Assembly: GCF_002999335.1 (NCBI RefSeq)
Contig: NW_020312678.1
Coordinates: forward strand, 1-64,000
DNA length: 64,000 nucleotides
From: Cyclospora cayetanensis
Taxonomy: Eukaryota; Apicomplexa; Conoidasida; Eucoccidiorida; Eimeriidae
Reading direction: 5' to 3'
The notes beneath the pieces were generated by a model, which ran no database searches, was not told the DNA's origin, and saw nothing but the letters and a program-made list of their open reading frames with translations. Shown piece by piece: positions 14,701 through 26,435 of this stretch (position 1 is the first letter of the stretch; every line of letters begins with the position of its first letter). Position numbers and translations under genes: made by a program.

Positions 14701-17700
14701 TCCCACGTGTGGCTGACTGCCTTGTATTTACTTGTGCATGCTCGCTAGTCCCACTGTAGTTCGTGTTCACAGCTCTCCACCAAGCTGTAGGATTTGTCGA
14801 TCACGACGATTTCAAGCGCTTCGGAGCCTACGCACTGACGAGTAAGACAGCAACCCCTTGAGGTGGCAGCTGTGCTGCTTGATACACGACACTCATGAAC
14901 TGCTGTTATTTTCTGACTATAAAATGCTCAACATGCAGGAGCAAAGTTTTTGAAGGCAACCTAACTAACCTATTCTGTACTACAAACAGAACCCTCGGAG
15001 CTATGCGTCATCTTGCCAGACCCTGAATTAGTGCATATGCCTGCTAGTACGCAGCATCGGCTTTCCAGTGCTTGAATGTACTTTGCCACAAGGTGTGTTG
15101 ACATGTGCGATCCTTGCTCACAGATTTGCTTGTCATTTATATGAGGGACAAGGGTGTGTACGTCGCCGGAAACAGTGCTGTGACACTTCGATCCATCCGC
15201 CAGGCCAGGTCTTTTACTGAATGGCGACAGGATATTCTGCTTTTAAAAGTGTCGAGAGGTTCGCCTTAAATACACCGATCTATAGCTTTCACAGTTTGCT
15301 CAGTGTATTTGTTGCTTCCCTGAAAAACGCGGTAGAATGTAGAATGGAAATTCTGTGCGTTTCTTCCAGAACTGATACCGCCTCCTTTTCCGGCTATCCT
15401 TCTTTCCGAGCTCAACACGAAAATTGGGCCAATTATAATGAAGCATGTTGTCAGGAGACGCCTTTTTGCCTGGATAGTCCGCAGTTTGATAAGCAAAACT
15501 GCTGGATGGGTGTTGCCCCATGCTATACGAAAAATGACAAAGAAGTTGCAGCCCACAGATCACCTAAAACCGCGCAGCATAGGATCAACGCTGATCTCAG
15601 CAGCAGTCATCCTCAACTGCTCCCTTAACTTGGACTATATATTTTTGACAAGCGTTCTTGCACCAGCCATTGGAATTATGGAATCACAGGCAACTCGCAG
15701 CTTAATGGAAAACATTCTTGCCGATGCTAATATTCCCCAGATATTAAGTCGTGCTTTACGAAGCTTCTTTGCTGAGGTGGAGGATACAATACTCGAAGCA
15801 ATAATTTCAAACTATTTAGAGCCTGTTGCTCTCAACAATCTACTAACTCGGCTAACTGGTGTCAACTTTAACCTGCAAAATTCGAATCTTGCAGGGTCCT
15901 TCGAAACTGTCGCAGCGTATCTGAAAGAGATTGTGCGACACCATGCCCCTATCGTGACCGGATACTTCATGGGCACAGTGGTAGAGCCACTATCTCATGC
16001 TCTTGTGAACTACGCTCAAAACCTTACAAGTATACTCCTCTCTGTGGGGGCCAAGGAGCTGCCGATTCGCGCCCTCTCTAGCCCGAACATCGTGCATGCC
16101 AAGCTGCAGAAGTATTACTTGGAATCATCTCGTGTCATGGATTCCGAAGGACATAGATACATTTATGAAGCGTTTTTGGTTGCATTCAGTGACCACGTTA
16201 TGTCTGCTCTCAATCCAGCAAGCGTCCACCTGCGTTCCACTGGGCGGTTTCCAATGCAAACGATTTTTTTAAACACAGTGTTGGCTCCATACGAAGGCAT
16301 TTCAACAACATCGGACTTTCATCTTTGGGACCTCAAATGGACTCTCGAGACAACCAATTACCGGATGTTCTTCTATCGACCTTTGCAGTCTGCGATATAC
16401 GGCTTTGTAGGAAATCTGCAATTGACTGCTAGGATCAAAGGCCAGAAGATTCGCTTAATGTTCTTCGTGGAAAGCATAGACTCTAAAGACCCGTCTGTCA
16501 AGGAGCTGTTGAGAAAAACTGTTAGAAGGAAATCTCTCCTGTTTGCGTATGAGGCATTTGAAAACGGCAGTGGAGCCAAAATACACCTCTGTACTACTGA
16601 AGGGCAGACAATTGCGATTTTGACTACAAAGCAAAAGTCACCAATGATCCAATCGTTCAATCAAGCTGAATTTGTGTTCTCAACAAACTTGCCTCTAAGC
16701 GAGTTTTGGGGAAGCCGCACAGAAGTGATTCAAGGAACACTTGAAAGCCTGAAGTCCGCTTTTGCCGGCATCCACGATCTAAATCAGATTCAGGAGTGCG
16801 CGGAGGCCCTGAAGTCGACTTCCCTTTTTCCATTTCTTCTCGATTATGAATATTATACTCTGGAAAATTGGTTCATGACCGACTTTCACCTCGTTTTCAG
16901 CAGTCCTACTACACATCGGGGATTTGCACGCCTCACAATCGTTCCGGAAAGGTCCCGGGCCCGTCCGTCCTTCGCGGTGGACCACTACGCACAGCAGCGA
17001 TCAATCTCAGTGATACCTTCAGAGCTGCACGCACCCTGTAAATCAGCGTCTCGCCTTCGCTCATTGCTAAGTTCTGCAGCCACCTGGCTGACTGGAACTG
17101 TTTATGGGAAGCGTACCTTTTGTTTTAGAAAAGTGGAATATATAAGAGGTACCGGTAAGTCCAAAGCAATGAAGCATAAACAGTTGTCACGGAGAAAACT
17201 GGTGAACTGTGCAATTAATTAAATCATGGTAGCGCCCCATCTCGGCTTCTGCGTATACTTATTATACTTCAAAGGCATTACTCAAATTGCAAATCGACGG
17301 CGTATGATAGCGCATTAATTGGTTAGATTTTCAACATCATTGGATTTTGTGTACCCGACTCAGGTGCAGAGCGTTTATCTTTTACATGGTTTAGTAGTGG
17401 AAAGCTGCAAAAGATCGAGCTGGCTGTACAAGCACTGAACCAACCAGTAGCCAAGTTGCCGAGAAGAGATCGGAGGGAGGTATGTACCCATCTGGCAGCT
17501 AAAAAGCAAGGCGACACATTTTCTCTGCTCACTATCCGCCTGATTTTGTAGTAGATATGCATTCCAGATATGCTTGATACAGTAAAAAAGCAAAATATCT
17601 TTTCATGGAGCATTCTGCTTTCAGGCGATGGTCAACCGTGCAACTGTCCGCCTACTCAGAAGAGTAATGAATACTGAGGCGTCAGAGACTGGTACCCTGG

Positions 17701-20700
17701 CTTACCCATCTCTCAGATGGCTGGTGTTCAACTATATAGCTAGCCGATGTGTCCTAGCTGGAGCTTTTCGGAGGGAGAGATCGCTATTTGAAGTTTCAGC
17801 TGACACACAGAATCAGGCCTCAAAACGGGCACACAAAGAACAGTACTCGCTAAAGATGAACTTCCTTAAAGAAAGTCGGATTTCAACTGACCCAACGTGG
17901 AGCCTTCGCATCAGCGCGCTTCTGAAGCAATCGAAGTACGAGGAACTGGTAGCAGCCTTGGGTTCGCGGAAGGATGTGTTTGTAGATGCACTGGCGAATG
18001 AGTACACGAATTGGGTGAACCGCTGGCAGACAGCCTCGTCAGCAACCCAGGAACAAGTGCCAACAGAAGATCAACTAGCTGCCATGTGCCCAGAGAATTC
18101 GGATTTAGTGCAGTGCGAAAAAAACTATGGAATGTGGGGGTCTCTCTTCTTTCAAGAATCCATGATAGAGTTAGGCAGTGCTATTGCACAGAAGCGTATG
18201 GTTTCACCTTACCTTTTTAAGTACTGGAAGATCAACGAAAAGGTGTCCAACGCTCAACTTGCTATCGCAGATTTTAGAGATTTGGAGGGCTACAAACACA
18301 GAATGGATCGAACTCATAATATTGACGTGGTTGGCACACTTCAACCCTCGATTTCGGTAATGCTTGGCAAATATAGTCAGGTTTTGGAGGAAGAAAATGC
18401 CGGTAAGGATATTATGAAAGACCACAAGTATCAGCTATTGAAGTATTTTCATCTGCAAATGCTTGACGTATTACAAGAAGCGAAGAATCCACGTGAACGT
18501 GTCACAACGGCCAGTCTGTCAAGCAGCCTACGAGCCGCCGGATACGACGTTCTTGTTCGGCTGCCCCTTGCCCCTGAATCTTCGCCCCAAGAAGAGAAAA
18601 AACAATTTTCGGTACTGGAAGGGTTGGCAGAATCATTTTATAGCGACCTGCTGCTACCTACGAAGGGCATGCACGTGCGCTCGCTCTTCGGCCTCAGGCT
18701 TGGGCTGTACGGGTCGAATGTTTTTCTCCCCTTCGCTAACAAGATGAGAAGAAGCAACCCCTTAGCTACGCATGCAGGCTTTCATCTTTTCCCAAAAGAC
18801 AACGACATCAGAAAAATCTGCAACTACCGATATTGTCCCCACTCGGTCGTTATGTGGAACCATGTCTATGTTACGCTTCTTGTGCTCGCTCAACTTGTTG
18901 AAGTGCGTGGAGCAGTAGCCGAGCTACTCTCTGCCGACACATTTTATAACGTTACCGGGCAGGAGCGAAATGACAAGGACCCTAAGCAAGTAGGTTGCCC
19001 TGCGAAGCTTCCAGGCTGTACTGGAGAGCACTCACGGATTGCTTACTGAAGTGCTGATTCTTCGGTATTGCTTGCACGCTGCTGCGTTTCTGGCGTGTGA
19101 TGTAACAGATCCCATGTTTTGCATGTTCACATGCTGCAGGTGCCTGTAACCTTTGAGGAGAGCTTTATCGCATTTAAAATTGGACTGGGTTATATATATA
19201 AGATGAGGGAAAAATATCCAGAATCCGAACCTTTCTTCTCGTCGCCTCTTTCCACACAAACTACCCTCGCGCTGCTTAAAGCGTTTTATGACAAAGACAA
19301 AGATTTCCGGTTGCTTTTGATACACATGCCTCCCCCAGAAACCGCGGCCATTCTGAGTTCCAACAATCGTGCAGCCCTTCAAGACAGTACCTGGAATGCT
19401 TTCATTGCCCTATGGTCATTCCAAGAAGTTTTTGGCAGGCTTGCGGTAGGCCTATCAGTTGTAACCAATATATTATATCTTTTAAAGCATCGGTAGCTCG
19501 TTAAAGGCAGTGTATTGAAGCTGTGTGCCGTGAGCGAGCTTGACCTATCATGCGGTCAAGTGCTTTGCCGATTGTTACTATCAACACGTCTGGCCACACA
19601 AACGATGTCAACGGACTCCACACAGCACATTGCCTGACTGTGAATGCGTACTGAGTAAATAGACTACAGTGTTTAGACTACTTAGAGCAGCGAAGTACCG
19701 CAAATGGGATTAGAGCTACCATTATGGCTCAGTGAGTGCTCTAGTCTGATTGGTGTGACCCGTTGGATTTCTCAGTATTCTGCTCTTTATGTCCTTATAT
19801 GTGTCCCCTCAGGTGGACGTTTCTAATATGCTGGCACCTTTCCCGTCATTTGCGCCTCCACCTGTCCGGTGGACTCCTGGAAATACCAGTTTTTGGATGC
19901 CGCAATGCGTCCTGAACCCCGTGAAGGCTCAGCTAAAGAAATTGTTCGAGCCCATTTCAAAACCGATTGCGGCTGTAACTGCAGTTGAACGAGCAGTCGA
20001 CTCGACACTTTATGAAATAAGGCCGAAACTTCGAAAAGAAGGATACATTAGCTTTTCAGATCCCCAGATAATTTCTTTATGGTGGGAGATAATGGCCATC
20101 GCCCTTGAACAACAACCTGGCATGGAGGAAGAAATAGAGGGTTTTTTTCGAATTCCTAAGAACACTGAAGAGTTTTCCGCTATAATTCAACGGGGGGCAA
20201 CTATTTCCGCGTTCGTTTCCCAGTTGCAAACAGCTGAAACAAAGGACGTGCTCGTTCGAGAAGCCCAGCGCTTCGGTTATGATAGCTGGAAGACTCTGGT
20301 ATCCAGCTTCACAAAAGAGAGGCCAACGGAAGAGGTGGTGAAGAAAACGCTTGACCGTATATTTTATTTGGTATGCCGCATGATTCCAGCCACAGCAGAG
20401 ACAGCAGCGATCAAGATCCTCGGGAAAGAAACGGATGACATTCAGTTATTCAGGCGACTTGTAGATGCCATCACCACGAGGCTCATGATATTGCAGGCCA
20501 ATGTTCCAGAAACGCTAACGCACTATCCACTATGCACTGCATTGGAGAATGTCAGTTGCGGAGGTCTGGACGTTGCTGATCAACTGCTTTCTAAGCTTTG
20601 CCAAGAGCTATACACTGTCAAAATTCGCATTTCCTCTAAGACCAGATTCTCGCCAGATTTTTGTCAGGCAATCAAGCAAGCAGAAGAGCCATTGAAGGAA

Positions 20701-22545
20701 AGGTGTGAATGCGCGGAAACTCAACGAAATCATTCCGTTCTCAAGGAATTCTTCGTGGACTACATGAGTGGGCAGCTTGAAAGCAGCGCTATCAAGAGTC
20801 AGTGGTCAGTTGTGCTGCAAAACCAAGAGCTCAAATCTAGTGAACAAAAAGTGTTTCCCCTTGCAGACAATACACTAGCCTCCGTGGTGCACGAAGCCAG
20901 TATTCAGCTGGCTGAGGAAGGTTCCGCTGCCACTTCCCAAAACTTGCAGAAGATCGCAGAGGATGTCTACCACACAATGTGCAGTTTTGTGGACTATATG
21001 AGTGAAGCCACCGAGATGAAAATTTCAAATGCTTGCCATTCCATAACAACGCCTCCGCTTCTTCTCATCGAGGATATCTCTGAGATTATTGAATCGCACA
21101 TATCGAGAATACAGCTGAGCAGGTTTACCCTGAAGATTCTCCCGTTTACAACACTCACTCTTCATCAGATTTTGGATTCTGAACATTTGCCTAGACACCC
21201 AGGAGCCATTTTGACAACGGGAGTGCTGCGTCTTTTGACCAAATATTTTTCGGCAGAAGCAGGTCCTGGGAACCAGAGACTTGCAGCGGCCTACCAGAAT
21301 GTCCACAATGGACTCGTCAATATGTTCAAGCTGCTTATGAGCAAGCTTTACAAACTAAAGCCAAAAATGGTTGCCTGGCAGAACAAGGTGGTGGAAACGC
21401 TGCAGTTTATTCTTAATCATATTGTGAGGATCGTTCTGCGTTCGGCGGAAGGGCTTACATACGTCAACAGAGATGCTCTGCAATTGCAACGCACCGAACA
21501 AAGCATCCAAAGAGAAATGCGTCAACGGCTTCAAGGCACGCAAAGCCAATCCAGTGAGTTGTCTCAGAACGGCAAAGGCGGGCAAACAGAGGCAGAGACA
21601 CCAGTTGGTTTGGTGGAGATCACGGGTGGACAGTCACGAGCAAGTCGTGTTACCTCTTCACCCAGCCAATCGCCAATCTGGAGCAGCATGGTGCTTTTGC
21701 AAACGTATCCTGGCCCCACATCAATTTCAAAGGAACGAAGTGGGATGCTTGGGGTAGTGAGGCTTTTGGCGTCCATGCTACTTGCTGATGTACCTCGCTT
21801 GGTGTCTGGAGTGGTTCCAACGGTCTTGCCATCTGTTTGGTATTCGATATCGAGTGTGCTTCGAGTTAAAAAGAGTGTGGTTGGTTCGGTCAAAGATACA
21901 GCTGAGAAAGTTTGTATCCGTGTGCTGGAGAGCATTGTGCTGCCAAGCTTAATAAGCACAAATTCCCTGGTTCCGGAGTCGTTAATCAAGACCCAGCTGA
22001 CCCTTCTGGCAAGGAACATCCATTTCGCTGTTATGCCAGAGTCCACTAAGGTGGAAAGCGACTTCAAAGCAGCTGCTGCACGCAGGGGATTTCTCGGAAT
22101 CGGCGTTTTGACTCGCGGATTGATATTCGCCATCGCAGGTCAATTGGAGGAGTTGCTTCAGAATACTGCGTTCCAGGAACAGGTGGTTAAAATCGTACAC
22201 AGAAGAGTGAGAGAGCTCTCTGCGGTTATACAGATGGCCTTTAAAAGGTATCTTGTGTCAGAGATCATCTGTCAGAGCGTGGAGGTCGTCATTGACGTTG
22301 TGGCCGAGCTCATCAACGAAAAGAGAGACGATCTGGCACATTCATTACTGGAAGTAGTCGAGCTTGACTCTCTTGGCCGTCTTTCCATTTTATTGGAATC
22401 TACTATGTGGCGGCTACTAAAAATCTTGCTTGATGGGAAGGGAGCAGTAAACGTTCTTTCACAGGTTCTAGGAAACGTCGGGTTCTTTGGGGCTGCGAAG
22501 GATACTGTGAAAGCAATGTGGGACTGGTACGTGGGGAGTCCATAG
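2648..22545 (+). CDS. Giant multi-exon protein of unknown family, about 4,550 aa
   Basis: I do not recognise the family. Exons chained by splice sites and frame: 2648-2708, 2851-3984, 4049-4131, 4201-4273, 4571-5439, 5547-5685, 5884-5943, 6311-6434, 6559-6764, 6897-7145, 7387-7500, 7791-8633, 8807-9286, 9491-9634, 9792-10298, 10540-10989, 11347-11583, 11771-11947, 12145-12423, 12585-12782, 13097-13159, 13472-13543, 13668-13805, 13945-13985, one small unresolved exon near 14010-14056, 14176-14268, 14446-14658, 14773-14841, 14990-15046, 15124-15258, 15370-17154, 17364-17479, 17625-18989, 19140-19445, 19813-22545. Apart from the unresolved exon, every junction keeps one frame, and about 27 of 34 introns are phase 1. 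The protein reads as mostly amphipathic helix, rich in Leu, Ala, Glu and Arg, poor in Cys, with no long low-complexity runs and no obvious catalytic motif. A putative signal exon suggests secretion. A rhoptry or dense-granule cargo is a guess only. It could also be two adjacent genes, but no internal stop or promoter break is seen. Confidence 0.7.
2851..3984 (+). CDS. Exon 2 of the giant gene
   Basis: Open for 378 codons, helical in character, with patches such as the LLDKLKKGVEGRVRKIATLF region and a tryptophan/aspartate-rich LMWDIYYRHSVEI patch. It ends at AGTA|GTAAGC in phase 1. The frame stays open past the donor to 4100, but a second frame beginning at the acceptor at 4048 carries the coding character to a clean donor at 4131. 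Confidence 0.65.
4571..5439 (+). CDS. Exon 5 of the giant gene
   Basis: Begins after CTTCAG in phase 1 and ends at GTAGAG|GTAAGA in phase 0, 289 codons. The frame is open upstream of the first ATG back to the acceptor. It contains an alanine-rich helix (TTGNAAAISAMSAVQQ) and a moderately hydrophobic LGFATAFRLAVVAE segment that is short for a membrane span. Confidence 0.65.
7791..8633 (+). CDS. Exon 12 of the giant gene
   Basis: Starts after TGTCCTGCAG and ends at CAAG|GTAAGG, phase 1 at both ends, matching its neighbours. From about 8490 a second frame is also open and protein-like (SEGGAGQVYSVIQFAKKL...). The chosen frame is the only one whose phase fits the best acceptor of the next exon, at 8806, so the last 40 codons are less certain than the rest. 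Confidence 0.6.
15370..17154 (+). CDS. Exon 31 of the giant gene
   Basis: A 594-codon exon between TTCTTCCAG and ACCG|GTAAGT, phase 1 on both sides. It opens with a basic helix (MKHVVRRRLFAWIVRSL), then a moderately hydrophobic stretch around residues 70-100 of the exon (AVILNCSLNLDYIFLTSVL), then long helical sequence. No recognised domain. Confidence 0.75.
17625..18989 (+). CDS. Exon 33 of the giant gene
   Basis: 455 codons from CTTTCAG to AAGCAA|GTAGGT, phase 0 at both ends; this is where the gene switches from mostly phase-1 to phase-0 introns. It contains a Cys-bearing segment near its end (ICNYRYCPH) followed by a helix (HVYVTLLVLAQLVEVRGAVAE). Confidence 0.75.
19813..22545 (+). CDS. 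Last exon of the giant gene
   Basis: A 910-codon exon after CCCCTCAG ending in a TAG stop after WDWYVGSP. The first part has a Pro-rich patch (PFPSFAPPPVRW), the middle is helical, a Gln/Ser/Thr-rich linker lies around exon residues 580-630, and the last 280 residues are again helical with several valine-rich amphipathic segments. A further exon is possible because TAC|GTGGGG near 22530 could act as a weak donor, but nothing convincing follows. Confidence 0.75.
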   Translation: MDVSNMLAPFPSFAPPPVRWTPGNTSFWMPQCVLNPVKAQLKKLFEPISKPIAAVTAVERAVDSTLYEIRPKLRKEGYISFSDPQIISLWWEIMAIALEQQPGMEEEIEGFFRIPKNTEEFSAIIQRGATISAFVSQLQTAETKDVLVREAQRFGYDSWKTLVSSFTKERPTEEVVKKTLDRIFYLVCRMIPATAETAAIKILGKETDDIQLFRRLVDAITTRLMILQANVPETLTHYPLCTALENVSCGGLDVADQLLSKLCQELYTVKIRISSKTRFSPDFCQAIKQAEEPLKERCECAETQRNHSVLKEFFVDYMSGQLESSAIKSQWSVVLQNQELKSSEQKVFPLADNTLASVVHEASIQLAEEGSAATSQNLQKIAEDVYHTMCSFVDYMSEATEMKISNACHSITTPPLLLIEDISEIIESHISRIQLSRFTLKILPFTTLTLHQILDSEHLPRHPGAILTTGVLRLLTKYFSAEAGPGNQRLAAAYQNVHNGLVNMFKLLMSKLYKLKPKMVAWQNKVVETLQFILNHIVRIVLRSAEGLTYVNRDALQLQRTEQSIQREMRQRLQGTQSQSSELSQNGKGGQTEAETPVGLVEITGGQSRASRVTSSPSQSPIWSSMVLLQTYPGPTSISKERSGMLGVVRLLASMLLADVPRLVSGVVPTVLPSVWYSISSVLRVKKSVVGSVKDTAEKVCIRVLESIVLPSLISTNSLVPESLIKTQLTLLARNIHFAVMPESTKVESDFKAAAARRGFLGIGVLTRGLIFAIAGQLEELLQNTAFQEQVVKIVHRRVRELSAVIQMAFKRYLVSEIICQSVEVVIDVVAELINEKRDDLAHSLLEVVELDSLGRLSILLESTMWRLLKILLDGKGAVNVLSQVLGNVGFFGAAKDTVKAMWDWYVGSP

Positions 22546-23439
22546 GCATCTACTATTGGAAGACAGGCATAAGGATACGATGGCTTGGTAGCACGCGCAA
22601 ATTTAATGTAGATTCATCTACTGTACTGACCAATGCGTTATATCTATTAAGCGCACAGCTCTACTCGGACTGGAGGAAGTTGGCTGCTTTTTTAGTCTTT
22701 TCCTTGTGGTGGAAGATTGGATTTATAATTTGGTAGACGCAAAAAAAAATCGATTTTATTTATTTTTTGCAGCTTTCCTGGTGGATTTCCATTCTTGTTT
22801 AGTAGGCATACAGGATGCACCACGCATTCCGAAAATGCAAGTAGAGAAAATGCAGTTATGCACAGTAATCACACAGGCATATAGTCTTAGCAGCCAATTT
22901 CGCCGGCGAGCTCTCAGTCCGTTTTTAACAAAGGCATAAGTAGTGGAAAGTCACGAAGACATCACAGCGTCTGAAAGTCCCACCTGCGTTCCTTCTTAGT
23001 ATAGTGACCGATTTATCATTCGGCACCCGGGGCTAACGTTGAACACGATTTTTCTGCATGATACTACACCGCAGATATCCAACTGCCATTGCGGCTGGAT
23101 GCTATTACCAGATAAACTTTTTCAGAAAGCTAAATACATCCGGGATATATACACATATTACAGCAGTTTATGCGCTTCCTGGTGTACCGCTACGTACACA
23201 TTAGGCCGCGTAATTCGCTTCGAGTCTACAGTATTAATTCTTCAAAACACCCCTTGTGTACCTGTATGCTTCGAGTGCGCTTAGGCGTTCCTGTATGCAC
23301 CGTCTGTTCGCTATGCATATCCGTAGGAATACGGATGAGATCAAAGCGTCTAGTTCTACAAGGATCAAACCTGTGTTCCATCTACTCGTACAAGGATTTG
23401 TTTCGTGAAACTTTGCACTCCAGCTGCTGATAGAGTACT

Positions 23440-23560
23440 TGATTGTTAGCAACGGGTCCTAGCTGTCCCCCACCACTCATGGCAGGAACTCTGGGGGGCG
23501 CGATCAGGAGAAAGCGGGAGCTCATTTGAGGAACACGCACTTTCCCCTCAGGAAAGAGAA
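23440..23560 (+). repeat. Scrap of dispersed retroelement-leader repeat
   Basis: The bases around GTCCTAGCTGTC ... CAGGAACTCT match the copy at about 26.15 kb, and the CAGGAACTC core also occurs at about 40.0 kb. Only about 100 bp is recognisable. Confidence 0.4.
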
Positions 23561-26079
23561 CCAATAATTGCCGGTAAGCAAAAGGATTAATTTATAATGC
23601 ACAAGAAATGCAAATACAGCGTGCTTCGCGTTCGTTGATGCTTGTCCTCTCCAACGCACGTTCTGGCTTTAATTACTGCCTTTATCCAGAAATCTGCTTA
23701 AACCTTTGACAACACAACCGAATAGGAAGCCCAAAGTAGGAATAGAACTCTTCGCATAAAATGCGAAGAAGCCGAGGCCCCCAAACAAGTTCATCCGTGC
23801 TCACACAAGTAAAAACTCCACGGCAGGATGAAACTGTAAAAGCTCACCTTTTAAATTGAAGAGAACTTCGGAGGAGAGCAAGGTCAAGTGGATCACAGTG
23901 TTTCCGCAAACGTCGCAGACATAGGCAAGATGGCGGTAAGCTTAAAATATAGAGGGCGCATGGATGCGTTCTGACTATCTAAAGACAAGACGAGGATCAA
24001 GGTCCAATCAGTGTTGAATACCTTTAATTAACGATGCCGAGATATATCTTGGGATCTTATGTAGATAAGGTTGCCTGCTGAGAAAAGTGTTTACTTGGAA
24101 ATAAGGGATGCAAAACAATTAGCAGCCGAGAGGAGGAACGAGTTCCCGAGTGACACTCAAGTTTCTTGTTTGGAGCTTTTCCTCTTTCCAGATAGATTTT
24201 TACTATTCACACTAAGAAGATTCTGTTAGGCTGGATAAAGTAATGAATAGCACCATCAACGAGGCAGATACCGGCTCCATCTGCACTGTGCTTACCGAAA
24301 TGCCTATTGCTGTGTTCGGCTGCCTACCGGCGAAACAGTGCACGGCGACGTCGATAGGCTCATGGAAATAGCCGTGATGAGAATTTCAAGGAAGAACAAA
24401 GAGTTACTATATTCCTTTACTCCAGTAGCCAGATACTTGCTGCGCACAGCTGTTGCAAAAAGATATCCAGCGAGTCAAACATGTACAAGGTCTTCTATGC
24501 CACTAGCTGGTAAGATAACCCATATATTAGACGCTAATCATCCTGGGGAATTAATTTCACAGACTAACGTTCTGGAGAACTCAGTTATCCTAGTCGGCGC
24601 TCAATCAAAGATCTCCGTGGGCGGGACCTTCGCTCGATATTCTGTACAAGCTTCACAGAGCGACGTAGTCTTTGCCACAAGCGTTTCCTCCTTTCCCTGC
24701 CTGCGCTCCGCAGATTTACGACACGAGAGCACGTAGTTGCACCCTCTCAGCACTCCAAAGGTTCACGAGTAATTGAGCCTAGAATCTAGCACATGAACTC
24801 AGCATTGCATCTTGTTGTACAGAGCTAACAGTACTCTGCAAGGGATAAGATATACGACCGACCAAAGCCAATGGTAATTATTTCAAGAGTTCTCCAAAAA
24901 GCTCAACGAATCCAGTGAAAAGTGTTGAAGGGTTATCATGCTTCTTATATCTTTATATTGACCCTCATCCCGTTACCCATCACACTCCAAACAAGTGCTC
25001 CCCTGCTCCGTTCAGGTCCGTCTAGAATAACTGCATGGAGGACAGCGGAAGCGTTGCCGACCTATCGGCCCTTTCCAAGCATGCAAGAGCGTGAAACCGC
25101 GCAGCAGAGGAAAAATGTGCACATGAGCCGAAGTGAACTACAGGAGAATAAATACACACGCTGCTTTTGCAGCTGGGGCTTTGTGCTTGACCTCGTTTAC
25201 AGCCTTTTAATCAGGGCTGTTTGTCAGACCACTTATCTGTCCCTAGAGTTTATACATCTGAGGATCTCCATAAGGAAGCCTTTACTGGCAAAATTACGCC
25301 TTAACACAATATAATCCAGCATTATCTCAGAGAAGCTGCTACCTCTGCTTATCCTCCCCATACACGATTTCAGCAGGAGGAAAAAGAGGTTAACACGTAG
25401 GCATATTGATGCGCCCTCCAGACATTCTGAGCATTAGAATGGAGCGAGGACATGGAAACATAGAGCACAGGAACTAGCCATATTCTGAAAGAGAAAGTAC
25501 ACAGTGGGCTCATTCTCTAAGCGAGTAAGTAAATGAAGCTTTGTTGTATGGTACCATCGTAATACAAACAACGCTCTTGATCCTTGCATTCTTGGAAATG
25601 CTTTCCTAAACTCATGGATGAGGCTCTGCATGACTTATATGCATATCTCGGGCTGGCAAAAAGAGTATGATGATGTGATATTCATACAGCAAACGAGGCT
25701 GGACGTTTTCGCCGCAGACAAAACAAGTAGTGTGGCAGCAAGTTAGCTTAAAGGATCTTGCACGTAGTAGAAGGGATGCGTTAGGACATAGACCTATCTC
25801 ACTAGATTGTCAACCTCCTCATAATTTTAATCTTGTGACCATTGGATTCACATGGGGTGTGGCCCTTGACGCCAGTCAACATAGTGGACGCACCTGATGT
25901 CTGCTTTATGGATATAGGACCACCCCAATTGTAAAAGGCAATCCTACACTTTGGCAGCTTTGCCTGTACCAGTCACATTTACTTAATACGTAGCAGTGAA
26001 ATTGTTAGGTGGTCTTCCTAGATAGTCTATCCTACTTATTTGCAGAATACGCTAGCTCAACAGAACACGAGTCGGCGTT

Positions 26080-26435
26080 GTGTGCATGTGTTAGATGTTG
26101 TGTGCAACTCCTTGTAAATGCTCGAAGTGCTTCAAGAGAAGAGACACGCGGATCCTAGCTGTCGCACTTCCCTTATGCCAGGAACTCTGAAGGGCACGGG
26201 AAGGGAAGTGACGGAGGTCCTTTGAAAATTTTCCGATAGCTTTGCAGTGGGCTTGTACTGTGTCTGGACTGCAACATACCACTAAGGATTCATCTGATGC
26301 AGTGTTACAGATGGTTTTACCGCACGCTTTACACCAGCTGTTCCCTTACTCCTCCACTCGCTGTCGATGCAGTGGAATTTCGGCTGTCCCTAAAACAAGT
26401 ATATGGTTTTGATCAATTCATTTAGTGATAAATGA
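26080..26435 (+). repeat. Dispersed retroelement-leader repeat, degraded copy
   Basis: About 350 bp aligns by eye with 39,920-40,240. Shared landmarks in order are a short Cys cluster (TPCKCSKCF when read in one frame), the CAGGAACTC core, TGTGTCTGGA, and GATGCAGTGGAA / AATGCAGTGGAA. At 40 kb this block lies just upstream of a gag-like remnant, so it probably represents the leader and gag N-terminus of a Ty3/gypsy family. Confidence 0.5.

Noticed and set aside
2648..22545. Assignment of the giant protein to RON2 or another named rhoptry-neck protein
   Set aside because: I could not see the expected paired cysteines and transmembrane segments of RON2, and I cannot recall any sequence that matches; naming it would be invention.
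24338..24736. A 132-codon plus-strand open frame in the gene-poor gap
   Set aside because: No splice partners, domain resemblance or compositional match to the genes in this window; such lengths are expected by chance in 10 kb of six-frame sequence.
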